Source of the DNA: Drosophila persimilis
Taxonomy: Eukaryota; Arthropoda; Insecta; Diptera; Drosophilidae
Assembly: GCF_003286085.1 (NCBI RefSeq)
Contig: NW_020825312.1
Coordinates: 868,001 to 932,000 of the forward strand
Length of the DNA stretch: 64,000 bases
Direction: 5' to 3'
Below, piece by piece: positions 40,908-48,863 of this stretch. A program made the position numbers and the translations under genes. Position 1 is the first letter of the stretch. Every line of letters begins with the position of its first letter. The notes under the pieces were generated by a model. The model saw nothing but the letters and a program-made list of their open reading frames with translations. It searched no databases and was not told the origin of the DNA.

Positions 40908-42557
40908 CTAGGGCCTGCATCTGTCGAGGAAGCGTGGATAAAGACACACCTCCCGAATGTGATAGCGGTTAAGCAGCCAGCAGAGGAAACGCTCCAGGCC
41001 AAGACCATAGCCGCCATGAGGTATTGTTCCGTAGATCCTTTGATCGGTGTACCAATAGTAGGGAGTCGGATCGATGCCTTCACGCTTATAGCCGTTCAAC
41101 AATTCCTCGCTGTCCCAAATCCTCATCGAGCCGCCGACAATCTCACCCACGTTTGGCAGCAAGACATCCACACTCTCGGTCAGCCGCTTGTCCTCCGGGC
41201 AGCGGGACATGTAGAATGATTTGATGGCCACGGGGAAGCGACAGAGTAGAATGGGTTCGTTGATAGTGTCGGTCATCTTGCGCTCGGGGGCCTCGGGTAT
41301 GTCCTCGCCAAACTCGTAGAAGGTGCCATCATCTTTGGTCACGTTGTTTTTCTTCAGCCATTCGATAGCGGCCGCGTAGTCCATGCGACGGAATGGCTTC
41401 TTCGGTGGTTTGAAATCCGGGTTGAGCTCCATGACCAGGTGGCCATATGGCGACTTCAGCACCCGATCCACAACATCGCAGACCAAGTCCTCGAGGCGAT
41501 CTAACAGATCGTCGTAGCTAATGAATGGACACTCTGCCTCAACGTGGGTGTACTCCGCCAAGTGTCGGCGCGTGCGACTCTGCTCGGCCCGATAGCTCTG
41601 GGCAATAGTAAAGACATCGCCCAGGGCGGGCAGACAGGTTTCCAAGTACAGCTGCGAGCTCTGGGTGAGGAAGGCCTCCTCGCCAAAGAACTGCATCTTG
41701 AAAAGAGTGGAGCCGCCCTCTACTTGTGTCTGTACCAGTGTGGGAGGCGTCACCTCGTTGTATCCGCGATCAAAGTAGTGGTCACGGAAGGCTTGCATCA
41801 CGACGGATCGCATCTTGAGCACCTTGGAGGTGTTCTCGCCCCGAATCATAATGTGCCTGTTGTCCAGCTGCACGTCGGGAAGAGCCTCCTCGTTGAGAAT
41901 TGCATCGGCTCCACCTGGAGGAGCCAGACCAATCAGCTCCCAGTAGTCCACATGCAGCTCATGGCCACCGGGTGCGATCTTCCCCGAAGGCACCGCTTTC
42001 AGTATGCCATAGAGTACCACGGAACTCTCGGTACTCAGAACCAGGGCTTGGTACGTTTGGCACAGCAAATCAGTGAGCACACATTGCAGGAAGCCGGTGC
42101 CATCCCTTAGGGTCAGGAACATCAGCGCCTTGCCCTGCCGCCGCAGTCGGTGCACCCAGCCAAAGATCTTGACGCGAACTCCCCGGAATTCCGGTCCTTT
42201 TGCGATTTTGATTTTGCGGGCCTTTGGCAAGCTTGCATCTTCTAAAATCCTAATTTTTTTCGCCTCCTCCAAGTTCAGTTGGCGCTTCTCCGCGTCCTCG
42301 GCTTCGCGGAGCTCCTTGTCAACATTCTTTTGGCCATCGCGTTGCAGCACCTTCTGGATCTTCTTTAGCTGAGACTTGGAAGCTGGCTCAAAAACCTTAG
42401 ACGGCTCCGAGCTATCCACATAGATGGTTTCGTAGGGCTCCTCACTGCCCGCTAGCTGCATTGCATGGAGAACCGTCTTGAAAGGCTTGCTCTGGGTACC
42501 GTTTCCGGAACCGTCGCTTCCCCGTTTCTCAGATGTATAGATTCCACTTGCACTCAT
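40908..42557 (-). CDS. AsnRS: Cytoplasmic asparaginyl-tRNA synthetase, left copy
   Basis: This class II aminoacyl-tRNA synthetase attaches asparagine to tRNA-Asn in the cytosol. It is a single 549-aa open frame with no intron. The order is: N-terminal eukaryotic extension (GIYTSEKRGSDGSGNGT, residues about 5-110), OB-fold anticodon-binding domain (VKIFGWVHRLRRQGKALMFL), then the catalytic core with motif 1 around FRDHYFDRGYNEVTPP, motif 2 YRAEQSRTRRHLAEYTHVEA and motif 3 GYGLGLERF. Length and ending match animal NARS1. I chose the ATG at 42557: its start aligns with human NARS1, and an in-frame ATG 51 nt upstream lies too close to the likely cap site. The matrix-paired AATAAA is at 40842-40837. 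The protein is identical to the right copy. I first considered AspRS and dropped it, because motif 2 and the N-terminal extension are of AsnRS type. Confidence 0.95.
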   Translation of the reverse strand: MSASGIYTSEKRGSDGSGNGTQSKPFKTVLHAMQLAGSEEPYETIYVDSSEPSKVFEPASKSQLKKIQKVLQRDGQKNVDKELREAEDAEKRQLNLEEAKKIRILEDASLPKARKIKIAKGPEFRGVRVKIFGWVHRLRRQGKALMFLTLRDGTGFLQCVLTDLLCQTYQALVLSTESSVVLYGILKAVPSGKIAPGGHELHVDYWELIGLAPPGGADAILNEEALPDVQLDNRHIMIRGENTSKVLKMRSVVMQAFRDHYFDRGYNEVTPPTLVQTQVEGGSTLFKMQFFGEEAFLTQSSQLYLETCLPALGDVFTIAQSYRAEQSRTRRHLAEYTHVEAECPFISYDDLLDRLEDLVCDVVDRVLKSPYGHLVMELNPDFKPPKKPFRRMDYAAAIEWLKKNNVTKDDGTFYEFGEDIPEAPERKMTDTINEPILLCRFPVAIKSFYMSRCPEDKRLTESVDVLLPNVGEIVGGSMRIWDSEELLNGYKREGIDPTPYYWYTDQRIYGTIPHGGYGLGLERFLCWLLNRYHIREVCLYPRFLDRCRP

Positions 42558-42636
42558 AGTCGTCGAAGTTTCCCAAAAACCACCTTCTACTTCAGAAAAA
42601 TGTTTCACTCTGCACGAGTAGCTGTGCTTGAACTGC

Positions 42637-42643
42637 TTTTATA
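42637..42643 (-). promoter_or_regulatory. TATA box of AsnRS left copy
   Basis: TATAAAA on the minus strand, 80 nt before the chosen start codon. It implies a cap site near 42615-42605, so the upstream ATG at 42608 would sit at or almost at the 5' end of the mRNA. A TATA box is unusual for a constitutive synthetase gene. Confidence 0.6.
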
Positions 42644-42753
42644 TCTGCCTGGCGTTCTTGATAACGACTCAATATTCACGCAATAGGCATTGCAAAATTT
42701 CATCAGCCAATTGAAACACTTTTTTATATATCAGTACTTTCCCCGAAAATGTT

Positions 42754-42957
42754 ATATGACGTCATCATGAGAGAGAGAGCACAGAGAGAACATCTGTGCA
42801 TGTGTTAGTACACACGCAATATATATTTTGCCTTTTGCTATATCATTTATGAGCCTTTTGCGATATCATTTGTGAGCCTTTTGCGATATCATTTATGAGT
42901 CGTTTTTGATATAAAATAATATCAAAAGAAATATTTTTTTCGAGCCCAGAGCAGTAT
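42754..42957 (+). mobile_element. Older foldback-transposon remnant, left
   Basis: 42754-42822 resembles the internal TIR stretch of the neighbouring element (around 43039-43104: GACGTCATCATGAGAGAGAG, then the ACACACGCAATAT word). 42835-42910 has imperfect repeats of GAGCCTTTTGCGATATCATT, like the tandem repeats inside that element. The younger element at 42958 is inserted into this remnant. Confidence 0.75.
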
Positions 42958-44553
42958 CACTAACCATACAGTATATAGATGTGCCAGTTCATACAACGAA
43001 AGTGTCACACACCGGCTTGCGCTATCCGTACCCCAGAGTGACGTCATCATGAGAGAGAGAGCGCAGAGAGAACATCTTTGCATGTGTTAGTACACACGCA
43101 ATATGTTTCGACAAAAATATGTGATTGTATGTTTTTTCAGATTTTTTGAACTCTCTCAGGTCTGATCTGTTTTCCCAGTGGACCAAAACTTCGTAAAAGA
43201 TATCGCAAACGAGAGCTAAGCGGAACTCAGCCGTGTAAAACTACCGAATTGAGGTCCGAAAACGATAAGAAAATGAATCACTAGTCGCTCAGTTTGTGGC
43301 AGTGAAAGTTTCATTTTCGGTAGCTCAAAAACGGATCTTTTGCGAGCCTTTTATGATATCTCTTGCGAGCCTTTTGCGAGCCGTTTATGATATCTCTTGC
43401 GGGCCTTTTGCGAGCCGTTTATGATATCTCTTGCGGGCCTTTTGCGAGCCGTTTATGATATCTCTTGCGGTCCTTTTGCGAGCCGTTTATGATATCTCTT
43501 GCGGGCCTTTTGCGAGCCGTTTATGATATCTTTTGCGAGCCGAAAGTAATATGAAAAGGGACGCACAATTTTTTTCATATTTTCATATTTTGTTTTTGTA
43601 TTCTTTCTCTCGAGACACCGACTCGACGCTGACCGGGCAGCAGTAATTTTGAAAACCCTCATGCAATATACGAATGTAATAAACTTTAATATTTATGTGC
43701 ATATGTATGTACATAAGATATTTTATAATTGAATTAGAAAATGTATGGGTATTGTCCATGAGAGTATTCAAGGTGCGACCCGCATCTAAATTTGTACTTT
43801 GCAGATTCCCGTCGAAAAGCGCGCGATTGACAATTGATTTGAAATATATGTAAAACCAATTCCATTTATATTTATGCATATTTATTTAAGTATATATATA
43901 TTTTTTCTTATATTGTATATTTAGATATGTACATCATTGTTTTAGTTATAATAAACAAAAATATAAATATAATATAATATAAATATAAATATAAACAAAA
44001 CGTCGAGAACCGACGGCGTTTGCATAATTTGTATAATTTATAATCAACCTGCTTAAGATAAGGAAATAAATGTGCAATTATATTATTGTAATATTTTATA
44101 TTTTGTGGTATAAATCAAACAAATAACAGCTTTTATTTTGTTTCCCGCGCCCTAGTGTACCATACCCCCACCCCCTGCCCATTCTTCAATTATTTTGTGG
44201 CGGTAGGTCAGTCCATCAAAAGACCCGAAACAAGAACCAAACTCAAATTTCAGTTCTAGTGGCCAGCAATAGTAAACACACACACGCAAAGTACGTGAGA
44301 ATGCATGTGCACCCATACACTAAAACATGCTGGTGGCAAAACAGATCAGACCTGAGAGAGTTCAAAAAATCTGAAAAAACATTCAATCACATATTTTTGT
44401 CGAAACATATTGCGTGTGTACTAACACATGCAAAGATGTTCTCTCTGCGCTCTCTCTCTCATGATGACGTCACTCTGGGGTACGGATAGCGCAAGCCGGT
44501 GTGTGACACTTTCGTTGTATGAACTGGCACATCTATATACTGTATGGTTAGTG
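42958..44553 (+). mobile_element. Galileo-like foldback DNA transposon, non-autonomous
   Basis: 1,596 bp. Inverted terminal repeats of about 217 bp (42958-43174 and 44337-44553) begin CACTAACCATACAG and end CTGTATGGTTAGTG. It is flanked by a perfect 7-bp direct duplication, GCAGTAT, at 42951-42957 and 44554-44560. Long TIRs, subterminal tandem repeats and 7-bp target duplications are traits of Galileo, a P-superfamily foldback element known in Drosophila. I assign the family by these traits and did not align it. No transposase frame is visible, so it would depend on a source supplied elsewhere. The middle (about 43560-44250) is AT-rich. Confidence 0.85.
43338..43540 (+). repeat. 34-bp tandem repeats inside the transposon
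   Basis: About five to six copies of a 34-bp unit built on GAGCCGTTTATGATATCTCT plus TGCGGGCCTTTTGC, with single-base variants (GCGAGCC or GCGGGCC). Related words flank the element in the older remnants on both sides. Confidence 0.9.
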
Positions 44554-44640
44554 GCAGTATCAAAAAAGACTCATAAATGATATCGCAAAAGGCTCGCAAA
44601 CGATGTAGCAAAAGGCTCGCAAGAAATAGTTTTTGCGAGA
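44554..44640 (-). mobile_element. Older foldback-transposon remnant, right
   Basis: After the GCAGTAT duplication comes ACTCATAAATGATATCGCAA followed by AAGGCTCGC repeats. This is the reverse complement of the repeat words at 42851-42905. The host remnant was therefore itself an inverted structure before the 42958-44553 element landed in it. Confidence 0.75.
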
Positions 44641-44686
44641 GTTTTTTGGTTCCCATTCCCATTTTGTTCCGTAATAAAAAATTTTT

Positions 44687-45022
44687 TTAATTTGTAATAT
44701 GAAATGAATTTAATGTATATATGTAATATGTATGAACTATGTACCAAAATTTAAGTTTTTTTGCATCACTTTTTTCTAATCTAGCCTTCCGTTGCTGAGC
44801 ATACTGGAAATATTTTTGAGTCGTATGGTCAAAATCCTGATCGTCGAGCGCAAACTTCTGTTTAAATGCATCTGTAGAAAATATAAAACATATTAAAAAT
44901 TGGGGAATTACACAAGCTAAAATAGTAAAACTTACTTCGTAGTGCTAAAGTGGTTCGAAGTCCTCTTACACACTTTTTGGAGTCTGGTCCCAGCCAGGAG
45001 AAAAACTTCCGATATATTTTGC
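44687..45022 (-). pseudogene. Unidentified intron-bearing gene fragment (3' part)
   Basis: On the minus strand two exons join in frame: 45022-44936 and 44871-44687. They are separated by a 64-bp intron with GTAAGT donor and CTACAG acceptor. The joined frame reads KIYRKFFSWLGPDSKKCVRG, then LRTTLALRN, then AFKQKFALDDQDFDHTTQKY, then FQYAQQRKARLEKSDAKK, a further 22 residues, and a stop. Upstream a second intron (GTAAGTAC near 45131 to TCATAG at 45023) could link a short exon ending FLPI. I do not recognise the protein. It may be the C-terminal end of a transposase or a captured host gene. No start or promoter is visible, so I treat it as a fragment. Confidence 0.5.
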
Positions 45023-45231
45023 CTATGATTCAATTTAACCTCAAAATCTCACGTGTCGAGCCTCTCCGATATATGTTCGGCTTTTTCTTTTGTAAGACAT
45101 TTTATTTCTTTTATTAATAATGTACTTACCGATTGGCAGAAATTTCTTTTAAATGCGTAAGAGATGGTAGAGATTTTTAACTTAGCACTGCACAGTTCGA
45201 CGAAAATAATTGAAATGACGGCGCAAGGAAC

Positions 45232-45472
45232 GCACGCTTTTGCGACACAAGAAGTAGAGCTCATTTTTGGCTCGCTTGCGAGCTCGTTTGCGAGCGTTTT
45301 GCGACACAAAACCATGTCGCTCGTACACAAGCTCGCTTGCGAGCGTTTTGCGACACAAGAAGTAGAGCTCATTTTTGGCTCGTTTGCGAGCGTTTTGCGA
45401 CACAAAACCATATCGCTCGTACACAAGCTCGCTAGCGAGCTCGCTTGCGAGCATTTTGCGGAACTCTCGCAA
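45232..45472. repeat. About 100-bp repeat rich in GCTCGCTTGCGAGC palindromes
   Basis: Two long imperfect copies (starting near 45240 and 45350) carry GCGACACAAGAAGTAGAGCT, then GAGCGTTTTGCGACACAAAA and CCATGTCGCTCGTACACAAG. They are joined by the self-complementary words GCTCGCTTGCGAGC and GCGAGCTCGC. The wording (GCGAGC and TTTTGCG) resembles the transposon repeats nearby, so this is probably subterminal repeat sequence of the same foldback family. Confidence 0.75.
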
Positions 45473-45750
45473 AAGGCACTTTAGTTGGTTTGCTGGGATG
45501 TTTCGACAAAAATATGTTATTGTATGTTTTTTCAGATTAATATATAATGGCACGTTAGTTGGTTTGCTGGGATATTGCGTGTGTACTAACACATGCAAAG
45601 ATGTTCTCTCTGTGCTCTCTCTCTCATGATGACGTCATATAACATTTTCGGGGAAAGTACCGATATATAAAAAAGTGTTTCAATTGGCTGATGAAATTTT
45701 GCAATGCCTATTGCGTGAATATTGAGTCGTTATCAAGAACGCCAGGCAGA

Positions 45751-45757
45751 TATAAAA
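45751..45757 (+). promoter_or_regulatory. TATA box of AsnRS right copy
   Basis: TATAAAA located 80 nt before the chosen ATG and mirrored in the left copy. Transposon-derived TIR-like sequence (45572-45640) starts only about 110 bp upstream, so both copies may take upstream control from it. Confidence 0.6.
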
Positions 45758-45836
45758 GCAGTTCAAGCACAGCTACTCGTGCAGAGTGAAACATTTTTCT
45801 GAAGTAGAAGGTGGTTTTTGGGAAACTTCGACGACT

Positions 45837-47486
45837 ATGAGTGCAAGTGGAATCTATACATCTGAGAAACGGGGAAGCGACGGTTCCGGAAACGGTACCC
45901 AGAGCAAGCCTTTCAAGACGGTTCTCCATGCAATGCAGCTAGCGGGCAGTGAGGAGCCCTACGAAACCATCTATGTGGATAGCTCGGAGCCGTCTAAGGT
46001 TTTTGAGCCAGCTTCCAAGTCTCAGCTAAAGAAGATCCAGAAGGTGCTGCAACGCGATGGCCAAAAGAATGTTGACAAGGAGCTCCGCGAAGCCGAGGAC
46101 GCGGAGAAGCGCCAACTGAACTTGGAGGAGGCGAAAAAAATTAGGATTTTAGAAGATGCAAGCTTGCCAAAGGCCCGCAAAATCAAAATCGCAAAAGGAC
46201 CGGAATTCCGGGGAGTTCGCGTCAAGATCTTTGGCTGGGTGCACCGACTGCGGCGGCAGGGCAAGGCGCTGATGTTCCTGACCCTAAGGGATGGCACCGG
46301 CTTCCTGCAATGTGTGCTCACTGATTTGCTGTGCCAAACGTACCAAGCCCTGGTTCTGAGTACCGAGAGTTCCGTGGTACTCTATGGCATACTGAAAGCG
46401 GTGCCTTCGGGGAAGATCGCACCCGGTGGCCATGAGCTGCATGTGGACTACTGGGAGCTGATTGGTCTGGCTCCTCCAGGTGGAGCCGATGCAATTCTCA
46501 ACGAGGAGGCTCTTCCCGACGTGCAGCTGGACAACAGGCACATTATGATTCGGGGCGAGAACACCTCCAAGGTGCTCAAGATGCGATCCGTCGTGATGCA
46601 AGCCTTCCGTGACCACTACTTTGATCGCGGATACAACGAGGTGACGCCTCCCACACTGGTACAGACACAAGTAGAGGGCGGCTCCACTCTTTTCAAGATG
46701 CAGTTCTTTGGCGAGGAGGCCTTCCTCACCCAGAGCTCGCAGCTGTACTTGGAAACCTGTCTGCCCGCCCTGGGCGATGTCTTTACTATTGCCCAGAGCT
46801 ATCGGGCCGAGCAGAGTCGCACGCGCCGACACTTGGCGGAGTACACCCACGTTGAGGCAGAGTGTCCATTCATTAGCTACGACGATCTGTTAGATCGCCT
46901 CGAGGACTTGGTCTGCGATGTTGTGGATCGGGTGCTGAAGTCGCCATATGGCCACCTGGTCATGGAGCTCAACCCGGATTTCAAACCACCGAAGAAGCCA
47001 TTCCGTCGCATGGACTACGCGGCCGCTATCGAATGGCTGAAGAAAAACAACGTGACCAAAGATGATGGCACCTTCTACGAGTTTGGCGAGGACATACCCG
47101 AGGCCCCCGAGCGCAAGATGACCGACACTATCAACGAACCCATTCTACTCTGTCGCTTCCCCGTGGCCATCAAATCATTCTACATGTCCCGCTGCCCGGA
47201 GGACAAGCGGCTGACCGAGAGTGTGGATGTCTTGCTGCCAAACGTGGGTGAGATTGTCGGCGGCTCGATGAGGATTTGGGACAGCGAGGAATTGTTGAAC
47301 GGCTATAAGCGTGAAGGCATCGATCCGACTCCCTACTATTGGTACACCGATCAAAGGATCTACGGAACAATACCTCATGGCGGCTATGGTCTTGGCCTGG
47401 AGCGTTTCCTCTGCTGGCTGCTTAACCGCTATCACATTCGGGAGGTGTGTCTTTATCCACGCTTCCTCGACAGATGCAGGCCCTAG
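45837..47486 (+). CDS. AsnRS: Cytoplasmic asparaginyl-tRNA synthetase, right copy
   Basis: This is the second complete AsnRS copy, 549 aa and intron-free, with the same protein sequence as the left copy. All three class II motifs and the OB-fold are intact, so both copies look functional. An in-frame ATG at 45786 would add 17 residues (MKHFSEVEGGFWETSTT) but lies within about 35 nt of the TATA box. I therefore chose 45837, which aligns with animal NARS1 starts. The AATAAA is at 47552-47557. The two copies are transcribed away from each other, with 3.3 kb between start codons. From memory AsnRS lies elsewhere in D. melanogaster (2L), so both copies may be newcomers here. A retrocopy would explain the lack of introns, but that needs the ancestral gene structure. 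Confidence 0.95.
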   Translation: MSASGIYTSEKRGSDGSGNGTQSKPFKTVLHAMQLAGSEEPYETIYVDSSEPSKVFEPASKSQLKKIQKVLQRDGQKNVDKELREAEDAEKRQLNLEEAKKIRILEDASLPKARKIKIAKGPEFRGVRVKIFGWVHRLRRQGKALMFLTLRDGTGFLQCVLTDLLCQTYQALVLSTESSVVLYGILKAVPSGKIAPGGHELHVDYWELIGLAPPGGADAILNEEALPDVQLDNRHIMIRGENTSKVLKMRSVVMQAFRDHYFDRGYNEVTPPTLVQTQVEGGSTLFKMQFFGEEAFLTQSSQLYLETCLPALGDVFTIAQSYRAEQSRTRRHLAEYTHVEAECPFISYDDLLDRLEDLVCDVVDRVLKSPYGHLVMELNPDFKPPKKPFRRMDYAAAIEWLKKNNVTKDDGTFYEFGEDIPEAPERKMTDTINEPILLCRFPVAIKSFYMSRCPEDKRLTESVDVLLPNVGEIVGGSMRIWDSEELLNGYKREGIDPTPYYWYTDQRIYGTIPHGGYGLGLERFLCWLLNRYHIREVCLYPRFLDRCRP

Positions 47487-47920
47487 TTCCGAAAATGCAC
47501 ATATGCATCATCGCAATTCAGTGAACATACATACATATTTATACAATGAAAAATAAATATTCTGAGTGTTAATATTTCTCAACGCATTATTTGAAATACC
47601 CTTGGGTCAAAGAGAATATTATAGAATGACATTTTTGTCATGTCAGGCTCCAATGAATGCAGAATATGTTTTAAGGAAAAGAAATTTTGTATATAAGTAC
47701 ATATGTACATACATATGTATGTACATATATCTATATCTGTTTTCACAGATAATTGCATGATAGTTCAAAAACATGCCAATTTGCGAAAAAATGCATTATT
47801 AACTGGGTTTCAAGTCAGCTTGGATAGCAGGATGCTAACATCAATAAAAAGAAATGGGGTATACGAACAGTATATTTTCCTCGGATTAGCTCGAGCTGTT
47901 CAACTAGTTATTGATAGAGG

Positions 47921-48623
47921 CACTAACCAACCATACTGTATATATGTACATACATACATAGATGTGCCAGTTCATACAACGAAAGTGTCACACACTGGCT
48001 TGCGCGATCAATACCCCAGAGTGACGTCATCATGAGAGAGAGAGCACAGAGAGAACATCTGGTCATGTGTTAGTACACACTCAGGTCTGGTTCTGTTTTG
48101 CCACCAGCATGTTTTAGTGTATGGGTGCACATGCATTCTCACGTACTTTGCGTGTGTGTTTTTAGAATCAACCTGCTTAAGATAAGGAAATAAATGTGCA
48201 ATTATATTATTGTAATATTTTATATTTTGTGGTATAAATCAAACAAATAACAGCTTTTATTTTATTTCCCGCGCCCTAGTGTACCATACCCCAACCCCCT
48301 GCCCATTCTTCAATTATTTTGTGGCGGTAGGTCAGTCCATCAAAAGACCCGAAACAAGAACCAAACTCAAATTTCAGTTCTAGTGGCCAGCAATAGTAAA
48401 CACACACACGCAAAGTACGTGAGAATGCATGTGCACCCATACACTAAAACATGCTGGAGGCAAAACAGAACCAGACCTGAGTGTGTACTAATACATGCAA
48501 AGATGTTCTCTCTGCGTTCTCTCTCATGATGACGCTTCAGTAATCTGGGGTACTGAACGCGCTAGCCAGTGTGTGACGCTTTCGTGGTATGAACTGGCAC
48601 ATCTATATACTGTATGGTTAGTG
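47921..48623 (+). mobile_element. Second Galileo-like foldback element, short form
   Basis: 703 bp. TIRs of about 225-240 bp (47921-48161 and about 48398-48623) begin CACTAACCAACCATACTG and end CTGTATGGTTAGTG. The middle (about 48165-48400) matches 44035-44275 of the first element, beginning ATCAACCTGCTTAAGATAAG. The flanking 7-mers differ (ATAGAGG on the left, GTACAAT on the right), so there is no target duplication. The left flank is the end of the AsnRS arm. No transposase frame is seen. The TIRs differ at several positions from those of the first element, so it is an older or different subfamily copy. Confidence 0.85.
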
Positions 48624-48758
48624 GTACAATATAGAAGAACATATGGATATATGTATGTGAATGATTGGTCGAAAATATGTCTTTTTGGGTAATGTTTGAT
48701 ATTTAAATTATAACATAGCACAAAATGTGCTGCTGGGCGCCACAGGGCTGCTAGAACC

Positions 48759-48772
48759 TATCGATTATCGAT
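48759..48772 (+). promoter_or_regulatory. DRE-type promoter motif of ORMDL
   Basis: TATCGATTATCGATT holds two overlapping near-matches to the DRE (TATCGATA/WATCGATW, Ohler Motif 2). This is a DREF-bound housekeeping promoter element. It lies about 100 bp before the ORMDL start. Only 240 bp separate the transposon end from the ATG. Confidence 0.7.
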
Positions 48773-48863
48773 TAGACATCAGAAGACATCATCGCCCAGA
48801 ACACAAAACAACTTGTTTACGTTATAAAAAATTTATTGACTCGACTATTAACTATCAAATTCG

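Larger units (their letters stand above)
40474..42822 (-). repeat. Left arm of AsnRS inverted duplication
   Basis: This stretch is the reverse complement of 45572-47920. Paired positions sum to 88,394 along the parts I aligned, so I see no net insertion or deletion. Differences noticed are at 42733/45661, 42796/45598 and 40488/47906, all outside the coding region. The arm spans the AsnRS 3' flank, coding region and promoter, and at its inner end about 70 bp of transposon-TIR-like sequence (42754-42822). Confidence 0.95.
45572..47920 (+). repeat. Right arm of AsnRS inverted duplication
   Basis: Mirror of 40474-42822. The outer end stops at exactly the base where the second foldback transposon begins (47921). 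The inner end stops within TIR-like sequence (CAATAT word). The 3' flank includes a perfect 20-bp palindrome, GTACATACATATGTATGTAC, near 47708. No poly(A) tract ends the duplicated segment. Confidence 0.95.

Noticed and set aside
41544-42110. 188-codon open frame opposite AsnRS, and its mirror at 46284-46850
   Set aside because: Antisense shadow of the conserved synthetase coding sequence; no independent family match.
40908-42557. Aspartyl-tRNA synthetase
   Set aside because: Class II core and general look suggested AspRS, but the N-terminal GSDGSGNGT extension, the RRQGKALMFLTLRDGTG stretch and YRAEQSRTRRHLAEYTHVEA motif match AsnRS, not AspRS.
42558-42608. Upstream in-frame ATG as AsnRS start (566 aa)
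   Set aside because: It lies about 30-35 nt from the TATA box, at or next to the expected cap site, and the added 17 residues do not resemble animal AsnRS starts.
45037-45049. 30-nt intron joining the KPNIYRRGST frame to the unknown fragment
   Set aside because: Too short for a Drosophila intron; the longer donor near 45131 fits better.
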